Below are positions 1-6,357 of a stretch of DNA of 14,358 nucleotides, piece by piece. The stretch covers positions 2,747,822 to 2,762,179 of the forward strand of contig CP070650.1 in the NCBI GenBank assembly GCA_020354595.1, given 5' to 3'. The position numbers and the translations under genes were made by a program. The DNA is from Myxococcales bacterium. Its GTDB lineage: Bacteria; Myxococcota_A; Polyangia; Polyangiales; Houyiibacteriaceae. Below the pieces are notes generated by a model that worked only from the letters and a program-made list of their open reading frames with translations, made no database searches and was not told the origin of the DNA. Each line of letters opens with the position of its first letter. Position 1 is the first letter of the stretch.

Positions 1-1264
1 TCACGCGGTCGATGATGACGACCTCGCAGCGGAGCTGACTCAACGCTCGCCCGACGCGCTCGAGATCGCCCCGGGCGATTCCGACCGTGGAGGCCGGCGT
101 CAGAAGCCAGCGCCTCCAAGCAGGTCCTGGGCGCGGCTCGTGCACCGCGTCGACCCCGATCACCACGCGCACCCTGCCGTAGCGGCGCATGCTCAAGGCA
201 CGCGTCTCGTCGAGCCAGCTTCCCATCGTCGGGGGCGCAAACACAACCAGCGCGGCGGGACCCTTCTGGTCGACCTCCGCCAAAAAGCGCCGCATGCCGC
301 TGCCGCTCACGCCATCGAACACCGCAGACGTCATGACCTTGTGAACGGCCTCCTGTCGATCCGAGGTGGCCTCGGGCGAGCCGTCCGCGCCGAACTGCCA
401 ATCGCTCCCGAGCGCTTCTTCTTCGATCGCAGCACGGGCTGCGGCGGCCGCCGCTTCGTCGTTTGCCCCTGCCACCAAATAGGCGACCGTCCGACGGGCC
501 CTGCTCAGAGCGCGCTCGGGAACCCGAACCATCAGCTTTCGCGTCCGGCCGAAGACCTTCCAGTGAATGAAGCGCGCCGAGTCGCCAGGCACGTACCTCC
601 GGAGCTCGACGCGGTCCCCGTCTTCGAGGCCCATGGGATGCGGATACTCTTCACCCCCTGTCAGCGACGTGAGTACCGGCAGACGTCGCAGCCCGCCGAG
701 ATGGGGCAGCACCTCGATCGGCCCGGGCTGGTGATGCCGCAAGGCGATCCGCGCGAGACCAAATGCGTCCTGCACGACGATGCGACGCGTAACCGTGTCA
801 AAAATGCCGCGCCGACCGAGACACACGCGTTCGTGAAGTCGGCCACGCTCCGGAACTTGCTCGGCGGTCGCGCGATCGGGGGATACCCACGCCCAGCGCA
901 CCTGCACCAACGGGAGCCACCAGAGGCTAGGCGTGGAGAACCCCGTCGGCAGCGCGGCGCCGGTCTCCAACGTGGAAGTCGCCCAGGTGATCGAAGCACG
1001 GCGGAGCGACCACCGAAGCGCCACCGCTGTCGCCGAAACCGCAATCACCGAAATCGCCAATAACCCCGCGCCGCCGTAACCCAGCACGAGCAGCACGAGG
1101 TCGAGCTTCTCGAAGCCGAAGCTCACGAGCGCCACCGAAGACACGACGGCCACTGCCATCCCCAAGGCCGTCAACGGCCAGAGGTCGACCGCGCGACGCG
1201 CGATCGCCCGGGCGCGCGGAGCCACTCGGCGCACCGGCTCGGGGAATAACTCCGACGGCTTCAT
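1..1264 (-). CDS. DUF58 domain membrane protein (C-terminus outside window)
   Basis: Translation from ATG at 1264 stays open for 421 codons to the left edge, so the gene is partial at its 3' end. The N-terminus has a charged stretch and then two likely membrane segments at about residues 29-50 and 55-78, joined by a short loop. The core carries DUF58 hallmarks: an E-RG-R--E--- beta region, a D-FGL-R motif near residues 160-170, and RRYVPGDSARFIHWK at about 222-236, which is the family signature (R-Y-x-x-G-D-x-x-x-x-I-x-W). The C-terminal third resembles the vWA-like part of the family. DUF58 proteins usually sit beside MoxR AAA+ ATPases and vWA proteins, and such genes may lie to the left; that cannot be seen here. 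No clear Shine-Dalgarno precedes the ATG. It is divergent from the ABC operon. The family assignment is firm; the biological role is unknown. Confidence 0.88.
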   Translation of the reverse strand, partial: MKPSELFPEPVRRVAPRARAIARRAVDLWPLTALGMAVAVVSSVALVSFGFEKLDLVLLVLGYGGAGLLAISVIAVSATAVALRWSLRRASITWATSTLETGAALPTGFSTPSLWWLPLVQVRWAWVSPDRATAEQVPERGRLHERVCLGRRGIFDTVTRRIVVQDAFGLARIALRHHQPGPIEVLPHLGGLRRLPVLTSLTGGEEYPHPMGLEDGDRVELRRYVPGDSARFIHWKVFGRTRKLMVRVPERALSRARRTVAYLVAGANDEAAAAAARAAIEEEALGSDWQFGADGSPEATSDRQEAVHKVMTSAVFDGVSGSGMRRFLAEVDQKGPAALVVFAPPTMGSWLDETRALSMRRYGRVRVVIGVDAVHEPRPGPAWRRWLLTPASTVGIARGDLERVGRALSQLRCEVVIIDRV

Positions 1265-1287
1265 GGTTGGAATCGTGCCACGGGACT

Positions 1288-1301
1288 GCTGTCTTGACAG
1301 C
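1288..1301. promoter_or_regulatory. 14-bp palindrome, possible operator
   Basis: GCTGTC-TT-GACAGC is a perfect inverted repeat with a 2-nt centre. It covers the -35 hexamer of the ABC-operon promoter and lies 24 bp upstream of the divergent DUF58 start. The position suits a repressor that could control one or both genes. No regulator is encoded nearby, so the function is inferred. Confidence 0.4.
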
Positions 1302-1321
1302 CCTAGAGCCTTGGCTAACCT
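1294..1321 (+). promoter_or_regulatory. sigma-70-type promoter of the ABC operon
   Basis: A perfect TTGACA (1294-1299) is followed by a 16-nt spacer and TAACCT (1316-1321), which keeps the key T, A and final T of the -10 element. Transcription would begin near 1328 and give a leader of about 38 nt before the ATG at 1366. Confidence 0.55.
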
Positions 1322-1365
1322 CCGCCAGCCCTGGAAAACGCCATGGATCACACGCGAGGGAGCGT

Positions 1366-2334
1366 ATGAGCGACGTGATGATCGAAGCGCGGGACCTAAC
1401 TAAGCACTACGGCCCGGTCACAGAGCTCAAGAACGCAACATTTGAGGTCAACAGAGGAGAGGTCGTTGGCTTTCTAGGTCCGAACGGGGCCGGAAAAACG
1501 ACGACGATGAAGATACTCACGTGTTTCATCGCCCCATCGGACGGCACCGCCCGCGTTGCGGGCGCCGACATCTTCGAGGACCCGATCGCGGTGCGCGAGG
1601 CGATCGGGTATCTGCCCGAGAACACGCCGCTCTACAGCGAGATGCTCGTGCTCGAGTACCTCGAGTTCGCTGGAAAGATGCGCGGCTTGAGCGGTGAAGC
1701 GCTACCCGCGCGCATCCGCAAGGTCGTCGAAGAGACGAGCCTCGGAGACGTCATCGGGAAGAGCATCGGAGAGCTCTCCAAAGGCTTCCGGCAGCGAGTA
1801 GGCCTCGCGCAAGCCCTGATTCACGAGCCGCCCGTCCTGATTTTGGACGAGCCGATGAGCGGCCTCGACCCGAACCAGGCATCCGAGATTCGGGAGCTCA
1901 TTCGCGAGATCGGGCGCGAGCGCACGATCATCCTGTCGACGCACAACCTCGCTGAGGTCCAGGTCACCTGTGGCCGTGTCCTCATCATCTCACAGGGCGA
2001 GCTCGTCGCGGACGACACCCCCGAAGAGCTCGCAGCGCGGGCCGGCAAGCCACGGTTCATCGCCACCCTGCGGCGCAACGGACACAGCGCCGCCGAGATT
2101 CGCGCGGCCTTCTCCAGCATCGCCGACGCGGGCAGCGTGGCGGAGCATGATGGGGCGGGCCCGAACGAGCTCGTGATCGAAGTCGTACCCAAGGGAAGCC
2201 AGGACCTGCGCGCAGACATCTTCCAAGCCGCGGTATCGGCGAATCTCGTGCTTCTCGGTCTCGAGCAACGAGGCGAGAACCTCGAGGACGTCTTTCGCCA
2301 ACTCACGACCGCCGGCGAGGGGGTGGCATCGTGA
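1366..2334 (+). CDS. ABC transporter ATP-binding protein, GldA/NatA-like
   Basis: This 322-residue ATPase powers an ABC-2 type exporter or membrane machine. Visible motifs are Walker A GPNGAGKTT (residues 38-46), GYLPE at 81-85 where most ABC ATPases have the Q-loop glutamine, signature LSKGF (137-141), Walker B VLILDEP (157-163), D-loop SGLD (165-168) and the switch histidine in STHN (191-194). About 100 C-terminal residues follow, as in GldA-type ATPases. The frame opens earlier, at 1267, but those 33 extra residues look unlike the family. The ATG at 1366 has a GAGG sequence 6 nt upstream and puts the family N-terminus (xIEARDLTKHYG) at the right place. An ATG at 1378 is a weaker alternative. 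The stop overlaps the permease start by 4 nt. The substrate is not evident. Confidence 0.93.
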   Translation: MSDVMIEARDLTKHYGPVTELKNATFEVNRGEVVGFLGPNGAGKTTTMKILTCFIAPSDGTARVAGADIFEDPIAVREAIGYLPENTPLYSEMLVLEYLEFAGKMRGLSGEALPARIRKVVEETSLGDVIGKSIGELSKGFRQRVGLAQALIHEPPVLILDEPMSGLDPNQASEIRELIREIGRERTIILSTHNLAEVQVTCGRVLIISQGELVADDTPEELAARAGKPRFIATLRRNGHSAAEIRAAFSSIADAGSVAEHDGAGPNELVIEVVPKGSQDLRADIFQAAVSANLVLLGLEQRGENLEDVFRQLTTAGEGVAS

Positions 2335-3041
2335 AGCACATCCTAACCATCGGCGGCCGCCAGTTCCGAAGTTATTTCAACGGTCCGGTCGCTTACATCG
2401 TCATCTGCATCGTCATGCTGACGCTCGGCTTCTTCTTCTGGAAGACGTTCTTCCTCTTCGGGCGTGCCAGCGCCAGAGAGATGTTCCGTTGGCTGAGCCT
2501 CATTCTCGTCTTCGCGCTACCCGCCCTGACGATGGGGCTTCTGGCTGAGGAGAAGCGCACCGGGACCATCGAGCTGTTGATCACGATGCCGGTCACCGAA
2601 GCGCAGGTAATCCTCGGCAAGTTCCTCGGTGTGTTCGGCCTCTACGCCGTGCTGCTCGCGCTCACGCTGCCCTATCCCATCAGCATTTCGACGCTTGGAG
2701 ATCTGGACTGGGGCCCGGTTTGGGGCGGTTATTTGGGCTTGGTCCTTCAAGGATCCGCGGTGCTCGCCATCGGCCTGATGGCATCGAGTTGGACCAACAA
2801 TCAGCTCATCGCGCTTTTCGTCGCGCTGACATTGAGTGTCTTCTTCTGGGTGCTCGACAAGTTCCTGGCGCTGCTACCGACGCGCGCGGCGTCCGCGCTC
2901 GAGTGGCTCTCGTTCGACTACCACTTCCAGAGCATGGCGCGGGGCGTGATCGATCTCCGTGACGTGTTCTTCTTCGTTTCAGTGATCATCGTCGCGCTCG
3001 CCGCGGCGTTCCGGGCACTGGAATCACGTCGGTGGAGCTGA
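2331..3041 (+). CDS. ABC-2 type permease, GldF-like
   Basis: This 236-residue inner-membrane permease is the partner of the upstream ATPase. It has about six hydrophobic segments, the first at residues 20-43. The stretch AEEKRTGTIELLITMPVT (72-89) is the cytoplasmic coupling motif of ABC-2 permeases, followed by the usual LGKFLG. The start is a GTG inside the GTGA overlap with the ATPase stop, and GAGGGGG sits 7 nt upstream, which indicates translational coupling. The length and fold match GldF of the GldFG pair and NosY-type permeases. Only one permease gene is present, so the transporter presumably uses a homodimer or pairs with the GldG-like protein. Confidence 0.92.
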   Translation: MKHILTIGGRQFRSYFNGPVAYIVICIVMLTLGFFFWKTFFLFGRASAREMFRWLSLILVFALPALTMGLLAEEKRTGTIELLITMPVTEAQVILGKFLGVFGLYAVLLALTLPYPISISTLGDLDWGPVWGGYLGLVLQGSAVLAIGLMASSWTNNQLIALFVALTLSVFFWVLDKFLALLPTRAASALEWLSFDYHFQSMARGVIDLRDVFFFVSVIIVALAAAFRALESRRWS

Positions 3042-3044
3042 GCG

Positions 3045-4754
3045 ATGTCGTCGAAAGTACAAAAGCGGGCCGCAAGCGAATCGTTGATCTTCTTGTTGAT
3101 CGTCACCGGCATCCTGATCTTGCTCAACGTGCTCGGCGCCTCGTTCCGGTCGCCGCGCATCGACTTGACTCGGAACGGGATGTTCTCGCTCGCGGAAGGA
3201 TCCGAGCGTCTCGCTGCGAGCCTCGACGACCGACTTGAGATCACGGCGTATTTCACCGAGAACCTGCCACCTCCATTCAACGCCACCGAACGCCAGGTAC
3301 GCGACTTGCTCTCGGAATACGCGGCGGCATCGGACGGTCAGATCGTCGTTCGGTTCGTCAACCCGGACGATGAAGCGAAACAGCAGGCAGCGCGCTCCGA
3401 CGGCGTGCAGCCTGTCGCTCACCAAAAAATCGAGGAAGACCAGGTCGCGGTGGTCGAGGGCTATCGAGGTGTGGCCCTTCGCTACCTCGACCAGAGCCGA
3501 ACCATTCCCGTCATTCAAGACACCACCGGCCTGGAGTACACGATCACGTCTGCGATCAAGGAGCTCGTCGGCGAACGCTCACCCGTCGGCGTCGTCGGCG
3601 GTCACGGTAGCCCGTCCCTGACGCAAGGGCTGACGACCTTGCAGTCGGCGCTCTCGCTCTACGACGTGCGCGAGGTCGACGCGACGCAGGAAATCGACCC
3701 TAACCTCGCAGCTCTATTGGTCATCGGCCCCAAGGAGCCGTTCAGCGATGACGAGCTTCGGCGTATCGATCAGTACGTGATGCGCGGCGGCTCACTCGGC
3801 ATCTTCGGCGGCGCGGTGGCGGTCGACCTCGCGGGTCAGACGGGCCCCTCGGCTCGCCCGGTGGGGTCGCGACTCGAAGGGCTCTTGGGGCCGTGGGGTG
3901 TCGAGCTCGAATCTGAGATCGTCGCCGACGCACAGTGCAGCCGCGCCCCCATGCGTGGACCATTGGGCCTGCAAGTGCTGGTGCCCTACCCACCGATTCC
4001 CGTTCTTCAACTCGACGACGAGCAACTGCAGCATCCAGTGATGTTCCGGCTGGCATCGCCGATGTTGCCTTTCGTCGCTCCGCTGAAGGTCGGTGACGCG
4101 CCCGACGGCGTCGAGCTCTCCGTGCTAGCCCGCTCCTCGGAGGATTCATGGACGATGTCGGGGCAGACGATCGCGCTCGAACCGCGCGACCCGAGGGATT
4201 GGCGAATGAGCGCCAAAGCGGGTCCGTTCGATCTGATGGTCGCCATCGATGGCAAGCTCCCGTCCGCCTATGCGGCGCCGATCAACGAGGAGGGGGCCAC
4301 CGCGATCCAGACGCCACCCGTGGCCGAGGGCGACGTCCGCGTGTTGGTCGTGGGGACGAGCTCCTTCCTCGAGGACAGCTTCATGCCGCCGCGCCCGCCC
4401 CAAGGCGAGGTTCAGATGAATGCGGCACTTGCATTGGCGCTCAATGCGGTCGACTGGTTGGCCGCGGACTCGGATCTGATCGCGATTCGCGCCAAAACGA
4501 TCGAGGAACCGGCGCTCGACATTCCCGACTCGGTCCTCGCCGCCGAAGACACGGTTCTCGCAGCCGCCGAAGAGGGCGACGAGGCCGGCGTGGAGTCCGC
4601 GCTCGAAGAACGCAAGGCGGCCATCGAGTCCTGGAACGCGAAGAAGCTCGCGTACCGCTGGCTCAACACGTTGGGAATTCCCTTCGTCGTGGCGCTGTTC
4701 GGACTGTTCCGTTGGCGTCAGCGCGCGAACAAGAAGAAGACCCTCAAGCTCTAA
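3045..4754 (+). CDS. GldG-like ABC transporter auxiliary protein
   Basis: This 569-residue protein has an N-terminal membrane anchor (about residues 13-35), a large extracytoplasmic region and a C-terminal membrane segment (about 541-557) followed by a basic RWRQRANKKK tail. The start of the soluble region (IDLTRNGMFSLAEGSERL, then LEITAYFTENLPP) is the typical opening of the GldG / 'ABC-type uncharacterized transport system' family (PF09822-like). It begins 3 nt after the permease stop, with GGTGGAGC about 7 nt upstream. In Bacteroidota, GldA, GldF and GldG act together in gliding and secretion. In proteobacteria the same set has no agreed substrate. The order ATPase, permease, GldG-like strongly suggests one complex. 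Acidic, alanine-rich residues about 483-530 precede the last membrane segment and may be coiled. Confidence 0.88.
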   Translation: MSSKVQKRAASESLIFLLIVTGILILLNVLGASFRSPRIDLTRNGMFSLAEGSERLAASLDDRLEITAYFTENLPPPFNATERQVRDLLSEYAAASDGQIVVRFVNPDDEAKQQAARSDGVQPVAHQKIEEDQVAVVEGYRGVALRYLDQSRTIPVIQDTTGLEYTITSAIKELVGERSPVGVVGGHGSPSLTQGLTTLQSALSLYDVREVDATQEIDPNLAALLVIGPKEPFSDDELRRIDQYVMRGGSLGIFGGAVAVDLAGQTGPSARPVGSRLEGLLGPWGVELESEIVADAQCSRAPMRGPLGLQVLVPYPPIPVLQLDDEQLQHPVMFRLASPMLPFVAPLKVGDAPDGVELSVLARSSEDSWTMSGQTIALEPRDPRDWRMSAKAGPFDLMVAIDGKLPSAYAAPINEEGATAIQTPPVAEGDVRVLVVGTSSFLEDSFMPPRPPQGEVQMNAALALALNAVDWLAADSDLIAIRAKTIEEPALDIPDSVLAAEDTVLAAAEEGDEAGVESALEERKAAIESWNAKKLAYRWLNTLGIPFVVALFGLFRWRQRANKKKTLKL

Positions 4755-4772
4755 CGAAGAGGACGATTCGAG

Positions 4773-5846
4773 ATGGATTGGCGAAAGAACCGGATCGCAG
4801 TTGGGGCGGTCGTCTTCGTGGCGCTGCTCGGCCTGACTCTTTGGGCGGCCAACCGCCAGGACCGAGCGCCGACCGGCGAGGCGGAGCTGCCCACGATCGA
4901 GCTCGACAAGGACGCGATCACCGCGATCGAAGTGACCCGGCCTGATGGTGAGACGGTGACGCTCTCGAAGGCCGACGACGGTTGGCGAGTGACGGCGCCG
5001 GTGGAGGCCGAGGCCGACCCGAACAACGTCGAATCGGCGCTCAACCGGTTGGCCGATTTGGAGATCACGCGAATCGTGTCCGAGCAACCCGAGAACTATG
5101 CGCGCCTTCAAGTCGACGAAGCCAATGCGGTGCGAGTCGGTGTCAAGGCCGGAGACGAGACGGTCGCCGACCTCCAAATCGGCAAGTACGCAGACGGCAT
5201 GACGATGATTCGCATCGAAGAGCGCCCCGAGGTGTTCGGCGCCAGCGGCTCCCTTCGATACGCGTTCGATCGAGCGCTCAAAACGTGGCGCAATCGGAGC
5301 GTCGTGAAGATCGATTCCGCAAGCGTGCAGACGATCCGCTTCGAAAGCCCGAATGGAAGCTTCGCATTCAACCGCACGGCCGACGCTTGGAAGGCTTCGG
5401 AGGGCAAGGTGGCGCTCGGGGAGTTCGACCCGAAAAAGGTTACGGGGCTCGTCTCGACCGCGGCGCGGCTCACCGCCTCGGACTTCGCAGCCGAAGACGT
5501 CTCCGATGTGCGAGCGGGCCTCGCCGAGCCGAGCACATTGGTAACCATGACGGTCGCAGAGACCGAAGAGACCATCGTTCTTGAGCTCGGAGACGCGGCC
5601 GACGAAGCCAACCAGGTCTATCTCCGGCGCCAAGGCAATCCGACCATCTACATCGTCTCGGAATACCTCGCGAATCGATTGCGACCCGAAGCCAAGGCAT
5701 TCGAGAAGCTCGACGAGCCGGCAGCACCCCCGCCCGCCAGACCGGCGATGCCGCAGGGCCAAGGCCAGCCACAGCTACCGCCTGAAGTCATGCGGCAGCT
5801 TCAGGAGCAGATCCGCGCGCAACAACAACAGCAGCAACAGCAGTAA
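4773..5846 (+). CDS. DUF4340 domain protein with polyglutamine tail
   Basis: This 357-residue protein has an N-terminal membrane segment at about residues 8-26 and is otherwise extracytoplasmic. It contains repeated beta-rich units of the DUF4340 type: 'I..I.V..PDGETVTLSKADDGWRVTAPVEAEAD' near 45-80, with a related unit at about 180-215 ending in 'FAFNRTADAWKASEG'. DUF4340 genes regularly follow GldG-like genes, so it is probably a subunit or partner of this ABC machine. An AGAGGA sequence lies 9 nt before the ATG, and the gap from the GldG-like stop is 18 nt. The C-terminus is unusual: a Pro/Gln-rich stretch ends in eight consecutive glutamines directly before the stop. The function is unassigned. 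Confidence 0.87.
   Translation: MDWRKNRIAVGAVVFVALLGLTLWAANRQDRAPTGEAELPTIELDKDAITAIEVTRPDGETVTLSKADDGWRVTAPVEAEADPNNVESALNRLADLEITRIVSEQPENYARLQVDEANAVRVGVKAGDETVADLQIGKYADGMTMIRIEERPEVFGASGSLRYAFDRALKTWRNRSVVKIDSASVQTIRFESPNGSFAFNRTADAWKASEGKVALGEFDPKKVTGLVSTAARLTASDFAAEDVSDVRAGLAEPSTLVTMTVAETEETIVLELGDAADEANQVYLRRQGNPTIYIVSEYLANRLRPEAKAFEKLDEPAAPPPARPAMPQGQGQPQLPPEVMRQLQEQIRAQQQQQQQQ
5820..5843 (+). repeat. CAA/CAG trinucleotide run encoding eight glutamines
   Basis: Eight glutamine codons (CAA x3, CAG x2, CAA, CAG x2) are the last codons of the DUF4340 gene. Mixed codons suggest either selection for glutamine or an old repeat that has partly decayed. Slippage here could vary the tail length without changing the frame. 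Confidence 0.8.
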
Positions 5847-5848
5847 GC

Positions 5849-6244
5849 TTAGCTGCCGCCCCCTAGCCGAACTCCGGCCACGACGACCGCCGCCCACCCA
5901 GCCAACAAGAACAGCCCACCGATCGGGGTGACGGCGCCGAGCTTCGTCTGCCCGGTGATCGTCATGACGTAGAGACTGCCGCTGAAGAGGGCGACCCCCG
6001 CGACGAAGCACCACCCGGCCGCGTGGGCCGTCGCGCCGGCGCCGCGCTGCACCAGCCAAGCCGCAATCGCGAGCGCCAATGCGTGGATCAAGTGATAGTG
6101 CGCGGCGGTGCTCCACCACTCGAGCCGCTTGGCCCCATCGGGCAAGGCGTCGAGCCGGGATCGGAGGCCATGCGCCCCGAACGCACCGAGAGCCACGGCG
6201 CTGAATCCAAGCAGTCCCGACACAATGATGAAGATCCTGGACAT
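5849..6244 (-). CDS. DUF423 small membrane protein (YgdD family)
   Basis: This 131-residue protein has four hydrophobic segments (about residues 3-24, 48-67, 74-93 and 104-125). Family landmarks are FGAHGL (22-27), HYHLIHALAL after a WW pair, a G-ALFSGSLY segment, and TPIGGLFLLAGW near the end. DUF423 proteins are widespread inner-membrane proteins with no established activity. The ATG at 6244 gives the standard family N-terminus. The stop is 2 bp from the convergent DUF4340 stop, so neither gene has room for its own terminator. It is divergent from the dehydrogenase gene. The family call is secure. Confidence 0.93.
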   Translation of the reverse strand: MSRIFIIVSGLLGFSAVALGAFGAHGLRSRLDALPDGAKRLEWWSTAAHYHLIHALALAIAAWLVQRGAGATAHAAGWCFVAGVALFSGSLYVMTITGQTKLGAVTPIGGLFLLAGWAAVVVAGVRLGGGS

Positions 6245-6245
6245 C

Positions 6246-6271
6246 GCCCCAAGGATGGGGCAACTGCCCCA
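6246..6271. promoter_or_regulatory. overlapping inverted repeats between DUF423 and odhA
   Basis: A perfect palindrome TGGGGCA-AC-TGCCCCA occupies 6256-6271. Its GGGGC can alternatively pair with GCCCC at 6246-6250 across a 6-nt gap, so two hairpins compete. It lies just upstream of the DUF423 ATG and about 87 bp before the odhA ATG. It could be an operator or a leader hairpin. No confident promoter was found in 6272-6357; TAGGCT at 6314-6319 is -10-like but has no good -35. Confidence 0.35.
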
Positions 6272-6357
6272 CCGCAGCCAGTCCGCTTGCTAGCCCCGGA
6301 CAACCGGACGGGCTAGGCTGTGGTGACGACCGGGGTGTTGGGAGCGACGAACCGGAG

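Noticed and set aside
140..1063. A 307-codon plus-strand open frame at the left edge
   Set aside because: The opposite strand encodes a clear DUF58 protein throughout this stretch; this frame is its shadow.
1267..1365. A 33-residue N-terminal extension of the ABC ATPase
   Set aside because: It would include the promoter and does not resemble the family; the ATG at 1366 has a ribosome site.
4146..5762. A 538-codon open frame antisense to the GldG-like and DUF4340 genes
   Set aside because: Arg/His-rich low-quality translation across two real genes; no ribosome site or family features.
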